A stretch of DNA of 64,000 bases from Rhizobium skierniewicense (lineage in GTDB: Bacteria > Pseudomonadota > Alphaproteobacteria > Rhizobiales > Rhizobiaceae): assembly GCF_014196515.1 (NCBI RefSeq), contig NZ_JACIDV010000009.1, forward strand, positions 1-64,000, given 5' to 3'. Within the stretch, counting starts at the first letter, position 1, and each line of letters opens with the position of its first letter. Below, piece after piece: positions 1 to 6,839 of the stretch. A program made the translations under genes and the position numbers. The notes beneath the pieces are model-generated. The model worked only from the letters and a program-made list of their open reading frames with translations. It was not told the origin of the DNA and did not search any database.

Positions 1-90
1 CGAGAGCCGTCTGTTCGGGAGCAGGTTTCTTCAACATGTCCCAATGAATCATAACCCCCCCGATGTGACCAGGGGTTTGTCAGCAGTCTG

Positions 91-114
91 ACCCGGCTCA
101 AAAGCCGGGTTTTC
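91..114. terminator. GC-rich hairpin beyond the first porin gene
   Basis: The perfect palindrome ACCCGGCT/AGCCGGGT has a 4-nt loop and lies 25 nt past the porin stop. The T-run (TTTT) follows it only on the plus strand, so intrinsic termination fits a plus-strand transcript entering from the left better than the porin. The same palindrome recurs beyond the second porin, where the T-run faces the porin transcript. Confidence 0.5.
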
Positions 115-138
115 GTTCCAGAACAGACGTGGATCAGA

Positions 139-1263
139 TCAGAATGCGCGCTGAAGACGAACGAGACCGTTGACCTGATCGTCGCGATTGTCTTCGTCGT
201 AATAGTTGACGGCAATCTTTGTGGAGAGGCCCTGCGTGATCTGGTAATCGAAGGTCACACCAGCCTGCCAAGCGTCGCGGTTGGAAAAGTCGTCACCGCG
301 GCGAATGGAACCACCGGAGATTGCCGTGCCGACGCCGACGCCATTCGCAGAAACGATAGCCGAATCTGCCACGCTGCCGAAGTACTGGCCGCCAGGCGTG
401 ATCGTCAGCTTCTCAGTTGCCTTGATCGCATATTCGGCTGCAACAGCCCATTCGGACTGGTTGTAGTAAGCGTTGCCGCCGGATGCCCAGACGCCCGCCA
501 GACCCAGTGTGCCAGGACCGATTTCGGCAGTGCCGATGAGGCGAACAGCGCCCTCTTCCTGGTCGACGTCATAGCCGCCGATCAGCTGAAAGGTTGCGCC
601 GCCCAGCTTTGTGCCGAGACCCGCAGAAATACCGACGTTGTTGTCCGCTTCCTGCGTCAAGGCATTGCCTTCAACGCGAGCGATACCGGCATTCGTGCCT
701 TCGAGCTCGTCAGCCGAAACGCCAGCCCAGAAGGACCCTGCGTCATATGTGTAACGGACGGAGTTGAAGAGTGCGTTCTGCGACAGAACGTCAGCTTCGC
801 CAGAGAGACCATCGTCCCACCAGTTGTAGAACTTACCGACCTTGAGGCCGCCGAGTTCGATGAACGCCTGATCAACAAAGACGCTAGAACCTGTGTTTCC
901 TGTGCCAGCAACCGCACCGGCAGTCCCTGCATCAGCATTGCCACGAAAACCGATGAAGCCGCGCAGTGCGCCAAGTTCGGTGTCTGTGCGTGTGTCGACT
1001 TCGAACTGGGCGCGCGTGAACGAATCCCAATCAGACGTACCCGAACGGTCACGGCCGAAATCGCGCTGGAAACGGATGTAACCACCGAACTTCAGGCAGG
1101 TTTCAGTGCCGGGAATGTAGAAGAAGCCTGTGCCGAAAGCGTCGCAAACGCGAACGTATTCAAGCGGCTCTGGCTCTGCTGCAATAATGGCGTCGGCAGC
1201 CTGTGCGCCTGACACTGCTGCAAGTGCTGCGGCGGAACCAATCAGAAGGCTCTTGATGTTCAT
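139..1263 (-). CDS. RopA/Omp2b-type outer membrane porin, paralog 1
   Basis: General diffusion porin of the outer membrane, 374 aa, in the alphaproteobacterial porin_2 family. A signal peptide ends at about residue 22 (SGAQAADA). The mature N-terminus has the family's two-cysteine segment VCDAFGTGFFYIPGTETC, followed by alternating beta-strand sequence and a C-terminal aromatic residue (LQRAF), as expected of a beta-barrel. It is a tandem paralog of the next gene. The signal peptide and first strands are nearly identical, whereas several presumed surface loops differ. The start is the ATG of MNIKSLLIG. Its promoter must lie in the 283-nt spacer, since a terminator closes the upstream porin unit. 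Which porin is the major one cannot be read from sequence. Confidence 0.95.
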   Translation of the reverse strand: MNIKSLLIGSAAALAAVSGAQAADAIIAAEPEPLEYVRVCDAFGTGFFYIPGTETCLKFGGYIRFQRDFGRDRSGTSDWDSFTRAQFEVDTRTDTELGALRGFIGFRGNADAGTAGAVAGTGNTGSSVFVDQAFIELGGLKVGKFYNWWDDGLSGEADVLSQNALFNSVRYTYDAGSFWAGVSADELEGTNAGIARVEGNALTQEADNNVGISAGLGTKLGGATFQLIGGYDVDQEEGAVRLIGTAEIGPGTLGLAGVWASGGNAYYNQSEWAVAAEYAIKATEKLTITPGGQYFGSVADSAIVSANGVGVGTAISGGSIRRGDDFSNRDAWQAGVTFDYQITQGLSTKIAVNYYDEDNRDDQVNGLVRLQRAF

Positions 1264-1492
1264 TGTTTTTCCCGTCTCAAATTCAATGTGGCAGCGTTCT
1301 TCCTGAATGCTGCGCCTGGGTCCAACTAGAACGAAGCGGGGGATTCGCGCAAACGCTGAAATGTTAATTTAGCCGATATGCATATCCTAGATATCAGCAT
1401 GTTGCCCGTTGGTCACAGGCTCCCTCACCCAACGATCTTGCGACGCATCAGAGAAAAGGCATTTCGATTGTTCTTCGCCACATCCGAAAACG

Positions 1493-1519
1493 AAAAAACC
1501 CGGCTCGAAAGCCGGGTTT
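1493..1519 (-). terminator. Rho-independent terminator of the second porin
   Basis: A 10-bp stem (AAACCCGGCT/AGCCGGGTTT) with loop CGAA is followed on the minus strand by six T. It lies 28 nt beyond the stop of the 1547-2671 porin and separates the two porin transcripts. Confidence 0.85.
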
Positions 1520-1546
1520 CCCATCACTAACAGACGTTAGATCAGA

Positions 1547-2671
1547 TTAGAAGTTGCGCTGAAGGCGAACGAAGCCAGTAACCTGGTCGTCACGGTCGTC
1601 TTCGTCGCTGTAGTTAACTGCAACCTTGGAGGTCAGGCCGTCTGTGATTTTGTAATCAACAGTTACGCCAGCTGTCCATGCGTCGCGGTTGGAGAAGTCG
1701 TCGCCACGGCGAGCTGTACCGGTCTGCGTGAATACGCCGAGCGGGCTAACTGTGCCGAGAGCAATCGTGTCAGACACGCTGCCGTAGTACTGACCGCCTG
1801 GAGTGATTGTCAGCTTGTCGGTTGCCTTGATTGCGTATTCAGCTGCAACGGCCCACTCAGATTCAGAGTAGTAAGCGTTGCCGCCGGATGCGTAAACACC
1901 AGCCAGGCCGAGTGTGCCAGGACCGATGTCAGCAGTCGCGATCAGACGAACAGCACCTTCTTCCTGGTCGACGTCATAGCCGCCGATAAGAGCGAGCGTT
2001 GCGCCGCCGAGCTTCGCGCCGACGCCAGCAGAGATACCAACGTTGTTGTCAGCTTCTGTGGAGAATACGCCGAACGTGTTGCCGTTAACAGTCGTTGTGC
2101 CGATCTGGCGAGCGAGCTGCGAGTTCAGGCCTTCCAGTTCGTCAACCGAAACGCCAGCCCAGAAAGAGCCTGCGTCGTATGTGTAACGAATGGAGTTGAA
2201 GAGTGCGTTTGTGGACAGTTCGTCAGATTCGCCAGAGAGACCATCGTCCCACCAGTTGTAGAACTTACCAACCTTCAGGCCGCCGAGTTCGATGAACGCC
2301 TGGTCAACGAATACGGAAGAAGAAGTGGATGCGCCGTTGTCAGCGTTACCACGGAAACCGATGAAGCCGCGCAGTGCGCCGAGTTCGGTGTCTGTGCGTG
2401 TGTCAACTTCGAACTGGGCGCGTGTGAAGGAGTCCCAATCAGACGTGCCGGATTCGTCGCGACCGAAGTCAGTCTGGAAACGAACGTAACCCGTGAACTT
2501 CAGGCAAGTTTCGGTACCAGGAATGTAGAAGAAGCCTGTGCCGAAAGCGTCGCAAACGCGAACGTATTCAAGTGGCTCTGGCTCTGCTGCGACGATAGCG
2601 TCGGCAGCCTGTGCGCCAGATACTGCTGCGAGAGCGGCAGCGGAGCCGATCAAAAGGCTCTTAATGTTCAT
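1547..2671 (-). CDS. RopA/Omp2b-type outer membrane porin, paralog 2
   Basis: Outer membrane general porin, also 374 aa, with the same signal peptide (MNIKSLLIG...AQAADA), the same two-cysteine segment after it, and a C-terminal aromatic residue (LQRNF). Differences from the neighbouring paralog cluster in short stretches that look like extracellular loops: around residues 110-120, around 185-205 with extra TTTVNGNTFG-like sequence, and around 305-325. It has its own terminator and a long upstream region. RopA-like porins in rhizobia are abundant surface proteins, often phage receptors. That role is family knowledge and not visible here. The start ATG is preceded by GGAGG-like sequence (TGGAGGTCAAC). 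Confidence 0.95.
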   Translation of the reverse strand: MNIKSLLIGSAAALAAVSGAQAADAIVAAEPEPLEYVRVCDAFGTGFFYIPGTETCLKFTGYVRFQTDFGRDESGTSDWDSFTRAQFEVDTRTDTELGALRGFIGFRGNADNGASTSSSVFVDQAFIELGGLKVGKFYNWWDDGLSGESDELSTNALFNSIRYTYDAGSFWAGVSVDELEGLNSQLARQIGTTTVNGNTFGVFSTEADNNVGISAGVGAKLGGATLALIGGYDVDQEEGAVRLIATADIGPGTLGLAGVYASGGNAYYSESEWAVAAEYAIKATDKLTITPGGQYYGSVSDTIALGTVSPLGVFTQTGTARRGDDFSNRDAWTAGVTVDYKITDGLTSKVAVNYSDEDDRDDQVTGFVRLQRNF

Positions 2672-3261
2672 GTTGACCTCCAGTCAAGTTTCAAAAGGGT
2701 CTGGGTTCTTAAGCTGAAGGACAGCATTCCCTGCCCCATTCCCGTGTTCTCGAAAACGGACGATCCACCGCCTCGCTTCCGTTGCTGAAAATACGGAAGG
2801 TTGGCGCGCTTGCAATCGGCAAACGCTGATATGACGCTTTTCCCCACCCGCTTCATTTTAAGATGTTGCTGAAAAAACACATTACGGTCTGTGCAGATGG
2901 GTAAAAGTTTACAGAGTGTTAAAAAACGCCTTTCGAATCCGCCACTTACAGTCGCCCCATGATGACGGCCAGCGGCGGCTTCACTGCGGCGCGGAGACTG
3001 TATAGAGATGCTGCGCCTCGCTTATACAGTCTCCACTCAACAACGCACCGCACCAGCGAGACCCGATCCGTGACCACCGACGCATCGTGCGACAAGAGAA
3101 TCAGCGGACAGGATTGGCTCTGCACGACTCGCGGGAATCGACGACTTCCGACCCGTGCGCCATCTCGCCGTCAGAAACACCGGGCGGAAAGCGGTCTTTT
3201 TCGCCTCATTATAGAATAAGGCCTTGCATTCGATTTTTTTACACAATAATCAAGCGGCACC
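2672..3261. other. 590-nt stretch between porin and tRNA-Ser without a convincing gene
   Basis: The left part must carry the promoter and leader of the minus-strand porin, and the right end the promoter of tRNA-Ser. Open frames here (2668-2880 minus, 2959-3219 plus) overlap each other's logic, have atypical composition and lack good ribosome sites, so I do not call them. The notable element is a perfect 12-bp inverted repeat at 2993-3034, listed separately. Confidence 0.6.
2993..3034. repeat. Perfect 12-bp inverted repeat with 18-nt loop
   Basis: GGAGACTGTATA (2993-3004) and TATACAGTCTCC (3023-3034) are exact reverse complements. There is no adjacent T-run on either strand, so this is not a standard terminator. 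It could be a structured small RNA, a protein-binding site or a remnant of an extragenic element. Function unknown. Confidence 0.7.
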
Positions 3262-3352
3262 GGAGAGGTGGCCGAGTGGTCGAAGGCGCTCCCCTGCTAA
3301 GGGAGTATACGTCAAAAGCGTATCGTGGGTTCGAATCCCATCCTCTCCGCCA
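3262..3352 (+). tRNA. tRNA-Ser (anticodon GCU)
   Basis: The acceptor stem GGAGAGG (3262-3268) pairs with CCTCTCC (3342-3348), followed by discriminator G and an encoded CCA (3350-3352). The D-arm sequence is GTGGCCGAGTGGT. The anticodon stem-loop CCCCTGCTAAGGG gives anticodon GCT, reading AGC/AGU serine codons. A long variable arm (around 3305-3325) and the T-loop GGTTCGAATCC are present. The long variable arm is typical of tRNA-Ser. Confidence 0.97.
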
Positions 3353-3451
3353 TACCCGCCCAATTTCAAAAATCATCGATATTTCATCTGCGCGGAACAT
3401 TCGTGCGGATACTGCGTTACCACCTCGACCAACAGCAAGAGGTGATCTCAA

Positions 3452-3802
3452 ATGGCTCAGACCAAATTGAACGTTGTGGAAGACACAGTCGAGAATCAGA
3501 TTGCAGAGCTGCGCTCGCAGATTTCTTCGCTTTCCAAATCCGTATCGGCCCGCGCAGGCGTGCTTTCCGAAGAGGCCTCGGAGTTTGCCGATGAAGCGCG
3601 CGGTCGCGTACAGCGCGTTGCACAGTCGGCTGCACAGACCGTGAAGGCACAGAGCCAGAACGTCGTTGAGGCCGTTAAGGAAAATCCAGGTACGGCAACA
3701 TCGCTCCTGACAGTCGTCGGCGCGCTCGGCTTCGCTCTCGGCTATTTCGTCGCCACGGCGGCGCAGGAGCAGAAGAGCAGCAGCATCTATCGCTGGCGCT
3801 AA
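3452..3802 (+). CDS. DUF883 (ElaB/YqjD-like) membrane-anchored protein
   Basis: 116-aa protein with a long amphipathic, coiled-coil-prone N-terminal part (about residues 5-75, rich in Ala, Glu, Gln, Val), then one C-terminal transmembrane segment (about 82-102, SLLTVVGALGFALGYFVATA) and a short basic tail. This is the layout of the DUF883 family. In E. coli, relatives YqjD and ElaB are inner membrane proteins that bind ribosomes in stationary phase. That role is only a family hint here. The ATG follows AGAGGTGATCTCAA. A clear terminator follows at 3825-3855. Confidence 0.85.
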   Translation: MAQTKLNVVEDTVENQIAELRSQISSLSKSVSARAGVLSEEASEFADEARGRVQRVAQSAAQTVKAQSQNVVEAVKENPGTATSLLTVVGALGFALGYFVATAAQEQKSSSIYRWR

Positions 3803-3824
3803 GCTTTCAGCCCATCAGATTTGA

Positions 3825-3855
3825 GGCAAGGAGTGTCCCGCTCCTTGCCTTTTTT
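3825..3855 (+). terminator. Rho-independent terminator after the DUF883 gene
   Basis: The stem GGCAAGGAG/CTCCTTGCC has a 7-nt loop and runs directly into six T (3850-3855). It ends only 18 nt before the ATG of the next small ORF, so that ORF is reached only by read-through or by a promoter overlapping the hairpin. Confidence 0.85.
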
Positions 3856-3873
3856 GTTTACGGAGACCGAAAC

Positions 3874-4050
3874 ATGAGCTTTCCCGAAGATCTGGAGCTG
3901 GCACTCACAGAATTTTCCCGCGACAATGGTTTGCAACGCGACGCCGCTATCGAGCGCATCTTGAGAGACCGCCTGCTTCACGAGGGTCTGATGACTTCGA
4001 AGCAGAAAGGCATTCCGCCCGAAAAGCTGAACGCCAGCAACGACGACTGA
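3874..4050 (+). CDS. Small hypothetical protein, 58 aa
   Basis: A short frame with a good ribosome site (GGAG, 9 nt before ATG), rhizobial-looking codon use and a mostly helical, acidic N-terminal half (MSFPEDLELALTEF...), ending in a Lys/Pro-rich tail and NDD. I do not recognise a family. The segment around residues 20-38 (LQRDAAIERILRDRLLHEG) could form a pair of short helices. It sits immediately behind a strong terminator and is convergent with the aldolase gene, whose stop is 8 nt away. A function cannot be assigned. Confidence 0.55.
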   Translation: MSFPEDLELALTEFSRDNGLQRDAAIERILRDRLLHEGLMTSKQKGIPPEKLNASNDD

Positions 4051-4058
4051 CCAGCGAT

Positions 4059-4853
4059 TTAATAGCTGGAAGGCTCGTGGGACGCGCCGCCCTTGTAACG
4101 GTTCGCCAGCGATTTCAACGCGCTCGAAAACTCCGTCACATCCGCGCCCACGGCCACGAAAGACGCGCCCAGTTCGATATAGCGCTGATTGAATGCTTCG
4201 TTGAATGTCAGGATGCCCGCCGCTTTGCCCGCACCGACGATTTTCCTGATCGCTGATTCGATGGTGTCCTGCACCTCAGGCTCGTCTATTCGTCCGAGAT
4301 AACCCATGTCGGCGGCAAGATCGGCAGGACCGATGAAGATGCCATCGACACCCTCGACATCGAGAATGTTGTCGAGATCGGCAATGGCTGCGCGGGTTTC
4401 CACCTGCACCAGAAGGCACAATCCCTCCGCAGCGGTTTCAGCGTAGTTTTCAATTGTATTGAAACCGGATGCGCGAGCGACGACAGCGCCCATTCCACGG
4501 ATGCCGCGTGGCGGATAATGCATCGCTGAAACAAGCGCTTTCGCCTGGGCTGCCGAATCGACCATCGGCACCAAAAGTGTTCTTGCACCGGCATCCAGCA
4601 ATTGCTTGATCATCCAGCTTTCACCGGTGGGAATGCGCACCACGGGCTCCGCCGAAGATGTCGCAAGAGCGCGCAGCTGGTCGATGATGCTGCGCAGATC
4701 ATTGGGGCCATGTTCGCCGTCGATCACCAGCCAGTCGAAACCGGCAGTCCCGGCAATTTCGGCCGTGATCGCCTCCCCCATATCGAGCCACAGACCGATC
4801 TGCTGTCGTCCCTGATGGATGGCTGTCTTGAAACGATTTTCCGGCACAGGCAT
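4059..4853 (-). CDS. HpcH/HpaI-family class II pyruvate aldolase
   Basis: 264-aa aldolase of the HpaI/YfaU/GarL family, which cleaves 2-keto-3-deoxy or 4-hydroxy-2-oxo acids to pyruvate plus an aldehyde using a divalent metal. Visible family motifs are DWLVIDGEHGPND (about residues 40-52, metal/base region), PPRGIRGMG (about 113-121), LLVQVET (about 147-153, metal ligand Glu) and GIFIGPADLAADMG (about 170-183, metal ligand Asp). It follows the FAD oxidoreductase gene with a 10-nt gap and is probably cotranscribed with it. Substrate candidates include 4-hydroxy-2-oxoheptanedioate and 2-keto-3-deoxy-rhamnonate or -glucarate, but the sequence alone does not decide. Confidence 0.88.
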   Translation of the reverse strand: MPVPENRFKTAIHQGRQQIGLWLDMGEAITAEIAGTAGFDWLVIDGEHGPNDLRSIIDQLRALATSSAEPVVRIPTGESWMIKQLLDAGARTLLVPMVDSAAQAKALVSAMHYPPRGIRGMGAVVARASGFNTIENYAETAAEGLCLLVQVETRAAIADLDNILDVEGVDGIFIGPADLAADMGYLGRIDEPEVQDTIESAIRKIVGAGKAAGILTFNEAFNQRYIELGASFVAVGADVTEFSSALKSLANRYKGGASHEPSSY

Positions 4854-4863
4854 GGGGCAGTCC

Positions 4864-6081
4864 CTAAGCGAGCAGCAATTTCAGGTCGGCGGTGTGGTCG
4901 GTCAGAACATCGCGGCTGGGCTCTTTGCCGATATCGAGCAATTTCTTGCCACTGACATAGGCCTTTGCGTCGTTGATCGCATCGACGGCGACGAACCGTC
5001 CCCGCTTGAAATACCAGACCGAATGGCTGCCCTCGCGCTGACCGGGCCGCACCAGCGTCTCGTCATAACCCTGGTTGAAACCGGCGATTTGCAGCTTCAC
5101 ATCATACTGATCCGACCAGAACCACGGTTTTGGCTGATAGGGCTGTTCCTCACCCGCCAGCACAGTCGCTGCGGCCTCGGCCTGATCGACGGCATTCTGG
5201 ACCGATTCGAGCCGCACATCGGCACCATTCAAAGGCAGCAACGCGCAGTCTCCCATGGCGTGAATATCCGGGTCGGAGGTGCGGGTGAATTGATCGACCA
5301 GAACGCCGTTACCGACATGGAGGCCGGATTCGCGCGCCAGCCGGTCGTTGGGGGTAACACCGATGCCCGCAATCACGAAGTCCACATCCAGCACCGAGCC
5401 ATCCGAAAGCTCGGCAGCGCTGACGTGCCCGTCGGTGCCGATCAACCGGGTCAGGCCGGTTTTTTCGCAGATAGAGACGCCATGGGACACGTGAATATCG
5501 CGGATGATCGCCGCTGTTTCCGGTGCGGCGACGCGCTGGAGAATACGGTCAGCCATTTCGATCAGCGTGACCTCAAGACCGAGTTTTCGGGCAACGGCAG
5601 CAGCCTCCAGCCCGATATAGCCGCCACCGATGACCAGCAACCGGCGACCGGGCTGCATGTCACTCATCAGCCTGTCGGCATCCCGCTTGTCGCGCACCGT
5701 CAACACGCCGTCCAGATCTCCCCCGACACCGGCGGGCAAGAGCCGCGGGGCAGCGCCTGTCGCCAGCGCCAGCTTGTCGTACTCAAGCGTGCTGCCATCC
5801 TGCATCCGCACGGTTTTGGCTTGACGGTCTATCTCTTCCACCCATGTGGACAGACGCAGCTCGACATTGTTTTCGGCAAACCACTCGAGCGGGCGGAATT
5901 GCAAACGGTCGAAACTCATTTCGCCCATCAGGTATTTCTTCGATAGCGGTGGTCTCTGGTACGGGGGGACATCTTCGGAGCCGATGATGACAATCGGTCG
6001 CTCATCCCTAAGCGCCCGCAATTTCGCAGCAAGCGCAAATCCGGCCTGCCCCGCACCGACGATGACGAGTGTGCCTGCCAT
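4864..6081 (-). CDS. FAD-dependent ferredoxin/rubredoxin reductase-like oxidoreductase
   Basis: 405-aa NAD(P)H:ferredoxin-reductase-type flavoprotein. The FAD-binding Rossmann motif VIVGAGQAG is at the N-terminus, followed by the characteristic PPYQRPPLSKKYL segment. A second dinucleotide motif LLVIGGGYIGLEAA binds NAD(P)H, ATGAAPR and HAMGDCA are typical FAD contacts, and a C-terminal reductase domain includes WFWSDQYDVKLQIAG. Such proteins pass electrons to a ferredoxin or rubredoxin serving an oxygenase, but no partner lies nearby. I chose the ATG at 6081 (MAGTLVIVG) because GGAG sits 6 nt upstream. In-frame starts at 6093 (ATG) and 6102 (TTG) are possible. It heads a likely two-gene unit with the aldolase. 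Confidence 0.87.
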   Translation of the reverse strand: MAGTLVIVGAGQAGFALAAKLRALRDERPIVIIGSEDVPPYQRPPLSKKYLMGEMSFDRLQFRPLEWFAENNVELRLSTWVEEIDRQAKTVRMQDGSTLEYDKLALATGAAPRLLPAGVGGDLDGVLTVRDKRDADRLMSDMQPGRRLLVIGGGYIGLEAAAVARKLGLEVTLIEMADRILQRVAAPETAAIIRDIHVSHGVSICEKTGLTRLIGTDGHVSAAELSDGSVLDVDFVIAGIGVTPNDRLARESGLHVGNGVLVDQFTRTSDPDIHAMGDCALLPLNGADVRLESVQNAVDQAEAAATVLAGEEQPYQPKPWFWSDQYDVKLQIAGFNQGYDETLVRPGQREGSHSVWYFKRGRFVAVDAINDAKAYVSGKKLLDIGKEPSRDVLTDHTADLKLLLA

Positions 6082-6362
6082 ATGCTGCTCCATCAGTCCC
6101 AAGAATAGGCTTCAAGGCCTAAAGCCTGGAGCGCAGCACGTCAACCGGATTGCCGGATGGTCGTCGGCCCTTCCCCGCCAGCCCAGCCCGGCGCAACCTT
6201 CTGCCGCTAAACACGTTTCTGGATCTGAGTTTATTGTCGCAACCCGGGATACTGTGGCAAAACAGGCCAAGAACGAGAAAAAACGATCTGTTCTGTTCAG
6301 TGTTTGGCAAGGAAGCAGGCGTAAGATTGTGTTCAACCCAAAAGACAATCGGGGAGGTTGTC

Positions 6363-6716
6363 ATGGCGCTTAACGTGAATATCAATGCAAACGATGCCGT
6401 CCCTCAGGACGAGATGTACGAGAAATACGCCGTCGATCGTCCCGGCAAGATCACGTTCATCGGTCACCATCTCAGCAGCCGAAACACGATGCGCTGCCTC
6501 ATCCGCAAGATTTCGCTGTACGGCGCAGACATCGAGGTAAGCCCGCATCTGGAGCTGCCGACAAATTTCTATCTCGAAGTTCTCGGCATCAGGGACGAAA
6601 TCGGCTGCACGCTCATCCGGCGCGAGGAGGAGCAGGTAACGGTTGCCTTCAACATGTTGATCGACGCCGAATTCCTCCACCATGTCCGTCGCTTGAGTTT
6701 CGAAACGGCGCTCTGA
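6363..6716 (+). CDS. PilZ-like domain protein
   Basis: 117-aa single-domain protein. A PilZ-type c-di-GMP motif RxxxR is visible (R40-NTM-R44). It is followed by KISLYG (49-54) in the place of the usual (D/N)xSxxG, so the acidic/amide position is Lys and the Ser and Gly are kept. The rest predicts a beta-barrel (IEVSPHLELPTNFYLEVLG, then CTLIRREEEQVTVAFN) plus a C-terminal helix, as in PilZ domains. Binding of c-di-GMP is therefore plausible but not certain. The ATG is chosen because GGGGAGGTTGTC precedes it. A longer frame from 6150 has no ribosome site. It stands alone and is followed by a terminator. Confidence 0.7.
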   Translation: MALNVNINANDAVPQDEMYEKYAVDRPGKITFIGHHLSSRNTMRCLIRKISLYGADIEVSPHLELPTNFYLEVLGIRDEIGCTLIRREEEQVTVAFNMLIDAEFLHHVRRLSFETAL

Positions 6717-6764
6717 GGCCGATCGGGCTTCAGAAAAACCTTTTCACAACCAAAGCATTTCCCA

Positions 6765-6790
6765 TGGCCCGCCTTGCGCGGGCCAATTTT
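6765..6790 (+). terminator. Rho-independent terminator after the PilZ-like gene
   Basis: The stem TGGCCCGC/GCGGGCCA has a 5-nt loop and is followed by AATTTT. It sits 48 nt beyond the PilZ-like stop and separates that gene from the aminotransferase. Confidence 0.75.
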
Positions 6791-6839
6791 GATTCTATGG
6801 TGAAGCCGTTTCTTGCAACGGATAACGGAACTTCCTGAA

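Noticed and set aside
1-54. Open frame at the left edge ending in TAA at 52-54
   Set aside because: Only 17 codons are visible and other frames are also open. It may be the end of a plus-strand gene, but nothing identifies it.
2668-2880. Minus-strand frame of 70 codons upstream of the second porin
   Set aside because: It overlaps the porin start, lies in AT-rich promoter sequence and has no ribosome site or recognisable domain.
2959-3219. Plus-strand frame of 86 codons before tRNA-Ser
   Set aside because: Composition is Arg/Ser-rich with no typical codon pattern and it runs through the inverted repeat at 2993-3034.
3262-3352. tRNA-Ser as an integration site of a genomic island
   Set aside because: No integrase, no direct repeat of the tRNA 3' end and no composition shift are seen in the following 20 kb.
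4819-5946. Long plus-strand frame of 375 codons antisense to the FAD oxidoreductase
   Set aside because: High-GC third positions of the real gene open long antisense frames. The minus strand encodes a full flavoprotein with clear motifs.
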